From Eleginops maclovinus (Eukaryota; Chordata; Actinopteri; Perciformes; Eleginopidae), in assembly GCF_036324505.1 (NCBI RefSeq), contig NC_086365.1, positions 7,622,655 through 7,686,654 of the forward strand: 64,000 nt of DNA. The letters are read 5' to 3'. This document shows positions 45,201-64,000 of this stretch, one piece after another (the stretch's first letter is position 1; every line of letters begins with the position of its first letter). Below the pieces are notes generated by a model that had not been told where the DNA came from, searched no databases, and worked only from the letters and a program-made list of their open reading frames with translations. The position numbers were made by a program, and so were the translations under genes.

Positions 45201-46305
45201 AGCTGTGCAAGACTGAATGAATGTCCAGAGTTTGTCTTATCATACGTAGCTGTTTGTAACAAGGATGCAGACAAGCTGAGGTGAAACTGAGTTTGAATTA
45301 CATGTCAATCCCTCCTCTTGCTTTCAGTTGCTCGGCGGCGGTCCTCCTCCAAACCACTACTCCTGACTGAAGCAAAAAAACAGCTGATGGTCCACAAACT
45401 GCCTCAGGTCCTGCGGCTTCACCTCAAACGCTTCAGGTGGGATTTTAAAGAGTATTAGTATTTAGCTCCATATAACCCAGCTGTAGTTAATCCGTTTAGA
45501 CTACTGTTTGAAGCAGACTCAGTGCTCATTAGCTAATGTGTTCACTGTCTTTTGATTGGTCCTCAGGTGGTCTGGCCGTAACCACCGGGAGAAGATCGGA
45601 GTCCACGTCAGCTTCGACCAGCTTCTAAACATGGAGCTCTATAGCTGCAGAGAGCCATCACCCAGAGGGGTGTCCTGCTCCAGTCCCAGCAGCCCCAGCA
45701 GCCCTAGCTCCACTGGCTCGCCACGCCCCAAGCACTTCCTTTACGACCTCTCCGCTGTGGTGATGCATCATGGGAAGGGCTTCGGCTCTGGTCATTACAC
45801 ATCATACTGCTACAACACAGAAGGAGGTGAGATCTTCTCTTGTAAATGTAGTACTTTCGTCTTGGAGATATCCTTGTTTTTTGTCATAGACTTTTAAATT
45901 TAAACTCGGAATTCTGAGTTTATGCTCTTAGCTTTTGACCCCTCTCCTTTTACTTCGTAATTATGTTTTCTTTTGTTTACCTACAATGCCCCATCGAATG
46001 CACTTGCTATTCAATCTCTCCATAGGGTCCCTTTCATTATGATGTCAGATACTTGAGTAACAACCTCAGCCTGTCACCGCCACAAAAAAAACAACTTTTA
46101 GTGTATGTAATTAAAAGTGTGTTTCTGATTTAAATATTACATTGCAGCCATTGAATTGTTTCCCTTGTTTTCTCCTGCAGGCTTCTGGGTTCACTGTAAT
46201 GACTCTAAGCTGAATGTGTGTTCAGTGGAGGAGGTCTGTCGTGCTCAGGCCTACATCCTCTTTTACACACAGCGAGTAACTCAGGACAAAGACCGGCCGC
46301 TATAG
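42215..46305 (+). CDS. usp44: Ubiquitin carboxyl-terminal hydrolase 44
   Basis: Five coding exons: 42215-43762, 44799-44997, 45328-45436, 45567-45826 and 46181-46305 (TAG 46303-46305), 746 aa (human 712). The N-terminus holds a zf-UBP finger ([44 protein letters not shown]). A basic, low-complexity linker (about 170-315) probably includes nuclear localisation signals. The USP domain starts with [13 protein letters not shown] (catalytic Cys332) and ends with [11 protein letters not shown] (His695) and HCNDSK (Asn712/Asp713). The Cys-rich insert LACDHRSNT...CEQCN is also present. USP44 is a nuclear cysteine protease that removes ubiquitin from H2B and from Cdc20 complexes in the spindle checkpoint. 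Position between ntn4 and metap2 and the segment [17 protein letters not shown] favour usp44 over its paralogue usp49. The start MDRCKHVG matches the family. The linker is longer than in human. Confidence 0.96.
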
Positions 46306-47720
46306 GATCACAATCCCCCCTCCTATTCCTCCGCTGCAGCCTGACCACTCCAGCAATATCAGCACAGTCCCAGTTGTGTTCCTGATTCTGTTTCTCTCTT
46401 TGGGCATTTTATATCCTTGAGGATGGGTCTTTTGAGTCTATATTTCTAAATAAGAAAGTCATTTTTCTTAAAATCACAGTTCTGCTTTGTGAACTTCTTG
46501 TATATGGTGTTAATATGTAGTTATTTTTTTAAAAGATTATGTTTCTGGTGTGTGTACAGTTGTATTTTATAAAAAAGAGTATCAGCCAAGATGTGTCTCA
46601 GTAGCAGCAACCAGACTCAAAGTGTCCTCCACAGGTCGCACATACAGTTGTATTCATGTGTCCGCCTGCCTGTCTGCGTTCGGTGGCTTGTTGATTTTAA
46701 ATGCTGTTTGTTTTTGTCCAAATCAACTGAAATGTCACTTTAGATAGTCGTCACATAACTGGATGTAGGGTTTTCAGAAGTTGTTTGCTTGCTAGAAGTC
46801 TCTTCCCTGTGTCCGACAGCTAACATGATGAGTGTTAACAAAGACGGCTGTATTTCCTGCCAGAAACGTCTACAGAATACGCTGTCTGCATTGTGCTAAG
46901 TCAAAGATTTGTACACAAGCAGGGCAGGGTTTATTTTTCTCTCTGAAGTATTCCTGGGTCTGTCAGGAAAAACTGGCAGACCTCAAGCCAAAGCCTTGGG
47001 GGAAGTGTGTGGAAAAACCTCAGCATTTCCTAAATGATCCAACATTTGCTGGGTGTTTTTTTTCCCCCCATTATTTTTACTGGGGGGTAAAAAAGTTTCC
47101 AAATGGATTGTTTTATTTGGCTAAATGCTGCCACCTCTCTGCTCCAGAATGTAATTGTCTTTCGAGTGTGAACAATCCACACACTGGTGTACTAGAAGTG
47201 CCCTTTTGTTGGTGAATATATTTTTATACTTCAACTAAATCCACCAAAGTGGAATCTGAACACCTGCAGTCCCACCCAAACCAGCATTTCGATAATGAAT
47301 GTATTTGTATACAATCGTTCTCAGAGTTTTTCGTTAGAAAAGAGGCCGTTGACTGTTTTAAAAGTTTTATACCACCTGATTGTTCAACACCACCAGCTAT
47401 GACTGTTCCATCACCACATAGTTGCATGTTCATACTGACTTTCTTTTACAATCTCTTCAGTACAATATCACGATTTAACCAGATGTGATATTTATCTCCA
47501 TAATGGAGAAAATTGTACAAAAAAAAGGTGTTCTCCACCTGAACCATTTATTCAAAGCACACTTTTTATTGTTTTATTGTTGCGACATGTTGTTGTAATT
47601 TCTTTTTTGCTACTACTTCATGGGTGTGTGTATGGGTGTGTACATTTGTGGAAGTTATACTATGCAAATTGTTACCTCAATTTTAATCTAGAAAATTACC
47701 TCAATAAATGAGAATATTTT
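46306..47720 (+). other. usp44: usp44 3' UTR
   Basis: About 1.4 kb of non-coding sequence after the stop, ending with AATAAA at 47703-47708. Confidence 0.6.
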
Positions 47721-48977
47721 TTCATTTTTCTACAAAAGATGCTGTTGTGGTCGTCCTTGTTCTCATTTTGTATAGGAAGAGAGCCAAGTGAACTTCATTT
47801 GCCCAAAATCTAATTTCTTTTATTCGGAAGTATTTAAACTTTTTAAAAATAATTTCATCAAAATGAGCTTTGTTGGCACCAACGTTTTCCAAAGCATTAA
47901 ACAAACTACTCAATAACATGAATGTGAATATATTTTGAGACATCATGCATGTATTTAAGATCAGGGAACACAGTTGCATCTGTATCTTTAGTTCATTTAC
48001 CATTTTCTGGCGCATAATCCTATTTGATATCAATATTTTGATATAAGAGGAGGTCTTGATCGTTAATTGAACACAAAAAACATTCACAATCAAGCTATAC
48101 ATCAAAAGGAAATGTAAGCAAAGTATGTGTTACTCACAGTTTGTTGTCCAGTTGATAAATAAGTATAAACGTTACGCTTTAACTAAAATACTCTACCCAC
48201 TCTCGACTTCCTGAACATGCACGCGCTATGCACAGCATTTTTTGGTTTATTAACACTAACGCTTTTTTTAGTAATTAAAAAGGAAATAGACCTATCTTAT
48301 CCTAACTCGGGTACCATTTTGAACATATATGCACACAGGAATTGTAATAAATAAAACAATCATTACACAAAATAAGAGAAACTATTAATGGTAATGACAG
48401 TATTAATTGGTTTATTTAAAAATAAGTGTCCATTTTGCCTAATACAACTGAATTCTGCACACTTTCAGATACAAAAATATAATACAATTAGTTTACTTGT
48501 TTACCTCTCTTGTGAAACTATATAATAATTAATAAATGCCATCTTATTTTGCATCATGTCAGAAGATTTGAAATGCCTGATACGGTTGAGCTGTGTAAAT
48601 CAATTCTTTCAGTGTCAACATCAATCATAGTTGTTAATACTCAGATCTAAGAATGAAAAGATTTACAACATGTTTGAAAGAGTAGATTTGACTACTACAA
48701 TTGAAAAGTACAATACAAAAAGACAAAAATTACATTACATTTGTCACATACTATTCTTCTCCTTTCAACATAGAGACAAAATGGCATAAAGAGTAACAAG
48801 TAAATGTAAATAAAAACACAATAACTTAAACTTTATAATGCATTATAAACTGGAGCTTTCTAAACATACCCCTTCAGCTGCAAAAAATATCTGAGAAACT
48901 TTATATAATTTACACAGATTTCCAGGACATTACTGCCTTTCCCTGGTGCTTTAAAATGTTCTTGAAAGCCATTCATA
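47721..48977. other. AT-rich interval between usp44 and the THAP-DDE gene
   Basis: AT-rich sequence separates the two converging genes. No exon or repeat is recognised. It could include a longer 3' UTR of the THAP-DDE gene. Confidence 0.4.
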
Positions 48978-48993
48978 TTTATTCCAATGATAG

Positions 48994-50805
48994 TTAGTCA
49001 CGAATGTGACCCTCTCTTAAATTGACAAGAGCGGCACATATTCTCAGAACTTTGTCGATTTTAGCAGCCATCGAACGCGGGACAACCTGCGTTAATATTC
49101 TGTAAACTTTCAGACGTCTGATTGCTCTTTCCGCATGAACTCTTACACGTGCCATTTGTCTAGTGCACGTCAACCATTTCTCAGTTGACTGACCACATTG
49201 CTTTGTGTAAAACGGCTTGGCCAAGTCAACATCGTGCTTGATCAGCAGATCTTCTATAGGAAACCCTCGAACTGCCATGACCTCATCTCCAGGCCTCAAG
49301 TAGTTTAATATTCCTGAGTTCTTTGTTATGAATGTGTCACTGCAATGCCCTCCGTATGCCGCAGAGATGAACATGATTAGTCCACATGGGGCATAAGCTA
49401 CCTGGTATTTCATTGTGTTAAGTGAATAAAGGTTACGGGGTTTTTGTAAAAGGATCTCACTGCAGTCTAAAATACATGTTAGGTCAGGGAAATCCTCAAT
49501 CAATTCTTCAGGCAGGTTTTCTTCAATAGTTTCTTTGGGAAGCCACGGAATTAGAGGTCGCAAAACCTCGTCCAGTTTGTCAATCCAATATGGGATTATT
49601 TTGCAAGCCATGCTTTGTGATATATGAAGCTGTTTGCTGAGATCAGCCATCACACGGTTGGTCCTTAGTTTCATGAGGGTCAGAAGAACTTGATCTCGAA
49701 CAGGCAGTGTAAACGGATTGAAGGCGTGTCCTTCCAGTGTTGACAAAAGGATGTTAAAAGTCTCTAAAGAAACGCCAGTGTAGAGCAAAGCATCGGAGTC
49801 GTTTTGAAGCAAGAAGTACCCAATCTCGTCACACTGAGTCGTCTGATCGTGCATATTCTTCACGCCAACCCTCTTGGCATAATCATGATCCAGTTGAGAA
49901 GGGTCTTTCCACTGTGTGTGAACTGAGCAATGCTGTGGGGCAGGGGGATCTTCAGAACTTAAGATGCCAGCAGGATCTGAGATGGTCTTAGCGAAGTCCA
50001 CTGAGCAGCCTGACAAGCACAATGTAAAAGAGTGAACAAAACATAGCGATGACACACACTGAATAACCATAAGTTTCCCAAAGGTAGGACTACTGAAGAG
50101 CTATTGGACTAGATTGGTGGGAAAAAATGTAATAATTAAAAAGCATTTATTAATTAGGAGAAGTGAAAGGATTTGTGGACTCACAGAAAAATCATCAACA
50201 GAAAATAAATTGTTATTTGACCTAAACACATTCATCTCAGCCTGCCTGTATGATTTACATATTCTGAAAGGTAGATGATTGATTCTATGACTTTCTTAGT
50301 TGTTTGTTAAAATAAATCTAATGTTAAAATACTTTATTTTAAACCTGTTTCTGCCCGTGATGTTTCACCTAAAAAAACTAATATCATTTACTGTATTACC
50401 GTTTAAACTATGAGCATCGTCACCGTCTTGATGAACATTAAGGCAGGAATCAGGTCGAGACTTTTTCTCTCTTAGTCCCCTGACTACTATCCTCCTCTTC
50501 GGTGGTGGAGGCAGTTCATTCCCCAGGAAGAGCTCTGGGTCCGGGTGCAGCACTGTGGGTCTCTTATCGACGAAGTGGAAGGAGCAAACGTACACTTTCT
50601 TCGGGCGTCGTTTGAGCTTCAGAGCCGCTAGCCACGCTGCCTCCCTCTCCTCTTTCCGCGGCATGGAGTGCATGAAGTACAGCGCGGGGCACGGACATTG
50701 CTGCCTAAGTTTTTCATGAACTAAACAAAAAGTTTCGGCAAATTCCTTCAGTTTCTGTGAATTGTTGTGGCAGCCACGCACGGAGCATGCTGATCCTGAG
50801 CTCAT
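48994..50805 (-). CDS. THAP domain / DDE_Tnp_4 fusion protein (PIF/Harbinger-derived, two exons)
   Basis: Exon 1 is 50805-50400 and exon 2 is 50009-48994. The donor AACG|GTAATA and the acceptor TTGTCAG|GC join in phase to give 473 aa. Residues about 5-95 form a THAP zinc finger (CSVRGCHNNS, EREAAWLAAL, VYVCSFHFVD). After an acidic linker comes an HTH_Tnp_4-like segment (about 205-285, LPVRDQVLLTLMKLRTN, ADLSKQLHISQSMACKII) and a DDE_Tnp_4 fold (about 312-470: ILDCSEI, PCGLIMFISAAYGGHCSD, VHAERAIRRLKVYRIL). The layout resembles transposases of the ISL2EU/PIF type. The usual MADRGF motif reads MAVRGF, so the expected second catalytic Asp is Val382 (codon 49272-49270). D317 and E429 remain. No terminal inverted repeats were recognised. 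It may be a co-opted DNA-binding gene or a freshly dead transposon. An AATAAA lies only about 10 bases past the stop (48983-48978). The second ORF is also open across the intron, so an unspliced form is possible. Confidence 0.82.
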
Positions 50806-51000
50806 TTTTTAAACGGCCTATTAGCAAGTTTAAAGTTGTTTATAGGTAATCTCGGTTTGTTTCTTTTCTGTCTTTGCATGCGCGCTTGTAACCGGAAGCA
50901 GATAACAGGCTGCTTCTTCTTCTATGGTTTTACCGTTAGCCTGCTAAGAAGCATTAAAGGTGCATGCTGCCACATGTCGAAACAGAAAGTCATGCACAAA
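50806..51000 (-). promoter_or_regulatory. Probable promoter of the THAP-DDE gene
   Basis: The region just upstream of the ATG contains an ETS-like ACCGGAAGC at about 50891-50899. This is a host-type promoter element. Exact start unknown. Confidence 0.3.
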
Positions 51001-51761
51001 TACAGACCCTTAACTTTAATATATATTTGTGATTATTGCAATGTCTAGTCTAGAGCATGTAGAAATTGAGTTGTTGTGCAACACATTTATTAAATCAATG
51101 TTGTATTTATATCTGCACAGCACTTCTCTAATGTTTTACTTTAAGTTCTGAATGTGTTTCTTCTGTTGAAATTTTGATTCAAACCAGTTGACTCATTTCT
51201 AGTTTCAGTATATGGGCCTCTTTGATTCTTATCAGATGTTTTCACAAAACATTTATTTTATTTTTTTCTAGACATAGTTGCTGGTGACTGCATTTAGCAG
51301 CAATCAATGGTGCAAATCAGCCCTTATTCTGCATGTGTTCAGACAGTGAGTACAAATACAACATTCCTGCACCGTTAAGACTGTTAGCTAGACGATGCAA
51401 GCATTTTGAAAATGAAATGTGATGGGAACTTTATCACTTCTTTGTTCCAGTTTAAATACTCATGACAAATAAAAACGATGTACACGATAAAAGTGCAATC
51501 ACTAATTGCTGCCTTAATTGAAAACACTAAGCTATGGTGTTCAACTACTGCCTTTAGCAATAATCAATAATGATAAATTGGAGTACACAAAAAAAAGCTG
51601 CTTTGCCAGAAAAACGTTTCTACCTTTATCAATCTAAAATATTGGAAAGAGGAGTAGTATTGATCTAAAAATATATAAGTAAAACACTCGAGTAGTATTT
51701 CTTGTGATTGTGATTCGAGACATCAGAAAAAGCAGACAGAACCTCACTGAGCAAAATCATT
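51001..51761. other. Intergenic, THAP-DDE gene to metap2
   Basis: AT-rich sequence with no exon, RNA or repeat recognised. Confidence 0.4.
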
Positions 51762-52476
51762 TTTAATATTTTTTTTTTCCTTACAAAAACATTTTCAGGG
51801 AGTTCAAAATGAAGCATTTTATAATTGAGGAACAAACAGTGGCAGCAAACATTTCAAAGATATTTCATAAATATCAAAGAAACGAAGATTGAAAAGGGCC
51901 AGAGTGCAGAGTTCCCTCCCGGTGTGACAGAAGCAAAACATAAAGCTGCAGATGCACGGTGAAGATGTATTAAACAGCACCAGAGCTTTACATGTTAGGA
52001 GTTGTCTGTTTGCAAAGATTTCCTGGCCATGCATTGGCCTAACACTTCTTTAACCCATCAGTAGCATTTGTGCTTGATTTAACTCGAGCACTAAAGTACT
52101 GGAGGCTCAGAGTGGAGCCAAAGAAAACATTGAACATGAAAAGGGAGGTATACTGTCTCTTGAATACTGGGGGTGCACTAAGTAGCAGCTTAAATAAAAG
52201 TTTGACAGTTCTTTTGTAAAATGACATCTGCAGGAAAAACAACTTCCCCAGACAGAACGTGTTGGCTTGTTTACGATTTCTTTAGCTGTGGGTGATGATA
52301 GAAAACTTAGAAAGCCAGTCTTTCCTCCTTGCAAGCTGCGAGTAGTGCATTGAACATTTGGCATCCCTCAGAGCGGCTCCACATCCTGATTTAGAAGTTT
52401 TCTTTTGTTTCTCCGGAGGAGCTGCTAACGGGGAGGGGACATGGGGTGTGTTTGGTGCTGTTGCAGGGCAGGGTCA
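51762..52476 (-). other. metap2: metap2 3' UTR (approximate)
   Basis: Minus-strand sequence after the stop. ATTAAA on the minus strand at 51767-51762 is the nearest plausible poly(A) hexamer. Confidence 0.4.
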
Positions 52477-59240
<6,764 letters not shown>

Positions 59241-60353
59241 GATCACAGGCGCTGTTGGAAAAGGAAGCGCAAGGGACTGTGGGAGTGCTGTGTGCAAAGC
59301 TGCCTTCAGGGAAACTCGGTTATACATTTTTTTTTAAATCACATAATTTATCTTCTGCTTGGGTTTACATGTATTTACAATGATGTAAAAGAACGTTTTT
59401 GCTTTTTGGGGGGGTAAGAAATGAAGGAAAACTGAGCAAAACGTGCTTTAAAAAAAATGTTTTACTATAAACCATTTTTAAAATCCCATTTTAGTACTGG
59501 ACTTCTAAATATGTCACACCAGAAATCGGAGCTTGATGTGAGCACTTGGAGGCAGCACAAAGTAAAACATGCTGAATCAGCTGAATGGTAGCCTGTGCAC
59601 CATGGCACTGAATAGTGGTCCTAATGAGGGAATAATCTCTGCTGAATATAAATGAACTGATAAACTGCAATTATCACAAAATAATACATTTTATGTAAAT
59701 TTAAAATATTTAAGTGCAACATTGACCATGCAATAACGCTGTGATGTTTGAGCAAAATAACTATCAACATTGAAACACTGTCTAACATTCTATATATATT
59801 ATACTATTTTATGCAAAAGTCAATTTCACAAAAACATCTTGAAAAAATCTTTCAATATTGCTAGCAGCATGTCAGTCACACAACAGACCACTAGGTGGCA
59901 AAGTTATAACAGTAAATCATTTAATAGCATTATTACTCTAATAGAGGTGTGTAATTATTTATATTTGGAAGCATCTATGACAGATAATGCACATTTATAG
60001 AAAGGACATTTTCAGTTCGGGCAGCTTTAGTCTAATGTGTCAATTGCCCAACTTAAATCTCAAAGGGTAGAGTTACTGAAATATGTTGTTTCCCTTCTTG
60101 GGTGGATTAAATCCAATGACGCTGAGCACTTACATGTTAAGTCTTTAGTCCATGAGGTCTCTGTTTAGGTCTCCAAAGGCAGGAATTGCGTTAAAGTGGA
60201 GCAGCAGCTGCTGTGGGTGAGACAAATGCAAAATCCCACAAAACAGATCAAGTAACTCACCCAACCTGTTTCTCTTTCACAAAGCGTGAGAGCCTCTGAA
60301 ACACGAGCGTCAGAAAAGACTACATCATACATCGAACACTTCCAGAATGGTAT
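59241..60353. other. metap2 5' region and interval to the vezt 3' end
   Basis: Contains the short metap2 leader and promoter (not delimited) and one CTCF-like motif at 59888. No coding sequence recognised. Confidence 0.4.
59888..59899 (+). promoter_or_regulatory. CTCF-like motif
   Basis: CCACTAGGTGGC matches the CTCF core. It lies between the metap2 promoter and the end of vezt, in the opposite orientation to the motif at 9476. Confidence 0.4.
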
Positions 60354-61646
60354 TTTATTTCATTTCGGAAAATGCAGGAGGGGGTATACCTCACCCAGAG
60401 AGAGGAGGAGAGGGTGAGGGAAGGGTCAGGACAAGGCAGACTTGGTGACAAGAAAGACAAGGAAGGGTGAGGAGTGGGGAGGGAAACACCAGGGATGTCA
60501 GACTCTTCATATGAAACAAAGTTAAAGATTGCCCTCACATGAGAAAATCAACCTCCTTTTTTATTACTTTACCCACAGGTATTTCATTTTAAGCCTCACA
60601 GCAGCAACAGTTCAGTCCATAAAGTCTCGAGTCAAAACAAGTCTATCCTCCGAGCTGGCCTTCATTAAACATTCTTCAATACAACAGTAGTGTGTTCAAA
60701 AAAGGATTGTGAATAGATGGAAGGCATTGTGTCGGATTTGACTAAGAGTTAAGTTCAGCAGAGTAGGGCTGCACAATATCAAGTTTTTCTTTTAATCGGT
60801 ACTATCTATTTGGGAGACACACCCTGAAAGACGAAATGTGATATTTTATAAGTTAGTTGAAAGAGAGTATCAGGAAACAACTGCCCATCAAATACAACCA
60901 TCACTACTTTTTGATGCCTTTCCTTTGAGTTTCCTCATATTGTGCAGCCCCTCAGGCGATTTCAACTTCCTGCTGCTTCCTTTTTCATGTACCTTAATTC
61001 TGGACTGTGCGTTTCTTCACGCAAAACATTCAGTATACAAACTGCAGGAGTAGAAAGTACATTTAATCAAGTATTGAAATCCTGAAAAAAATATTGTTTT
61101 AAGGTTTGTTTAAAATGGGTTTACGAATACTTTTAATTTTGAGACTGTAACTACATTTTGTTGGCAAGACCTAGGTGCAGTTGAATTCAGAATTAAGGAA
61201 TATACAAAGTATTTCTACATTGTATATTTTCCTCAAACTTTGTGTCCTGTACCACTGTCTCAGGTTGCAGACTTTAACACCTCCTGCCGTAAACATCCCG
61301 ACTAACTCAGATTGGACTGCTTCTGAAAGAGCAAATATAACCTCTCAAAGTGGTTAATTATTACAATATTTCTCAGGTATGGAGAAAATCATGTTTCCTG
61401 CAATCTTTGTTCAAACGTACCAAAGATGTCACCAAGCCATCTAGACATTCTGATCTTCTGACACTGGATGGTCTTATTTTGTATTAGTGGTTCTGGTACC
61501 TGAGTTTTAACAGCGGGGGATGAACAGTAAAATGGACGGATGGGGGTATATTCGAAATTTCTCCACGCTAGAAACAGTGACACATTATAGAAGACAATCA
61601 GACATAAATACAGTCTCTGCTCAGTGTTTGGATAAAGCAGCGGTTA
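60354..61646 (-). other. vezt: vezt 3' UTR (probable)
   Basis: Minus-strand sequence after the stop, reaching an AATAAA on the minus strand at 60359-60354. It includes a 189-bp MITE (60764-60952). Confidence 0.5.
60764..60952. mobile_element. Short hAT-like MITE (189 bp) inside the vezt 3' UTR
   Basis: Left end TAGGGCTGCACAATAT and right end ATATTGTGCAGCCCCT share 14 identical bases as an inverted repeat. The TAGGGCTGCAC start is typical of fish hAT MITEs. Flanking 8-mers (CAGCAGAG, CAGGCGAT) agree only partly, so the target duplication is uncertain. Confidence 0.65.

Positions 61647-64000
<2,354 letters not shown>

Noticed and set aside
42215..46305. Assignment to usp49
   Set aside because: The flanking genes (ntn4, metap2) and the finger and linker sequence fit usp44.
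50010..50070. Start of the DDE protein at 50070 (MVIQCVSS...)
   Set aside because: This stretch is the pyrimidine-rich 3' end of the intron read through. Splicing from the THAP exon keeps frame and gives the expected domain order, though an unspliced form cannot be excluded.

Overview
The window is nuclear DNA from a bony fish, most likely a percomorph-type teleost. The evidence is multi-exon vertebrate genes with GT-AG introns, very long (CA)n/(GT)n arrays, teleost interspersed repeats and hAT-type MITEs. Genes were rebuilt by joining exons at splice signals and comparing the conceptual proteins with vertebrate families known to me. No database search was possible.

Layout from left to right: the last five coding exons of tspan9 (+, 22-1531); amdhd1 (-, 2698-7131), histidine catabolism; snrpf (-, 7558-9321), a core Sm protein of spliceosomal snRNPs; an intergenic stretch with a SINE and a CTCF-like motif; ntn4 (+, 13054-31573), a secreted netrin with large microsatellite-filled introns; a 7 kb gene-poor interval; usp44 (+, coding 42215-46305), a deubiquitinase with a 5' leader carrying uORFs; a two-exon gene joining a THAP domain to a PIF/Harbinger-type DDE domain (-, 48994-50805); metap2 (-, 52477-59240); and the 3' part of vezt (-, 61647 to the window end).

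The order vezt-metap2-usp44-ntn4-snrpf-amdhd1, with its relative orientations, matches the human 12q22-q23 block as I remember it. Two differences stand out: no ccdc38 lies between snrpf and amdhd1, and tspan9 (12p13 in human) adjoins amdhd1. The genes are not one pathway. They are housekeeping and developmental neighbours kept together by old synteny.

The points most worth a second look are: (1) amdhd1 exon 6 lacks one base, giving a premature stop, and its acceptor is preceded by a (TG)16 tract; (2) the THAP-DDE gene is intact as a reading frame but has Val where transposases of this family normally carry a catalytic Asp; (3) long CA or GT arrays begin within 6 to about 13 nt of four separate 5' splice sites in ntn4, metap2 and vezt; (4) a GC-AG intron in metap2; (5) mobile elements with recognisable termini or target duplications at 9631-9798, 54154-54910 and 60764-60952; (6) strong-Kozak uORFs in usp44.
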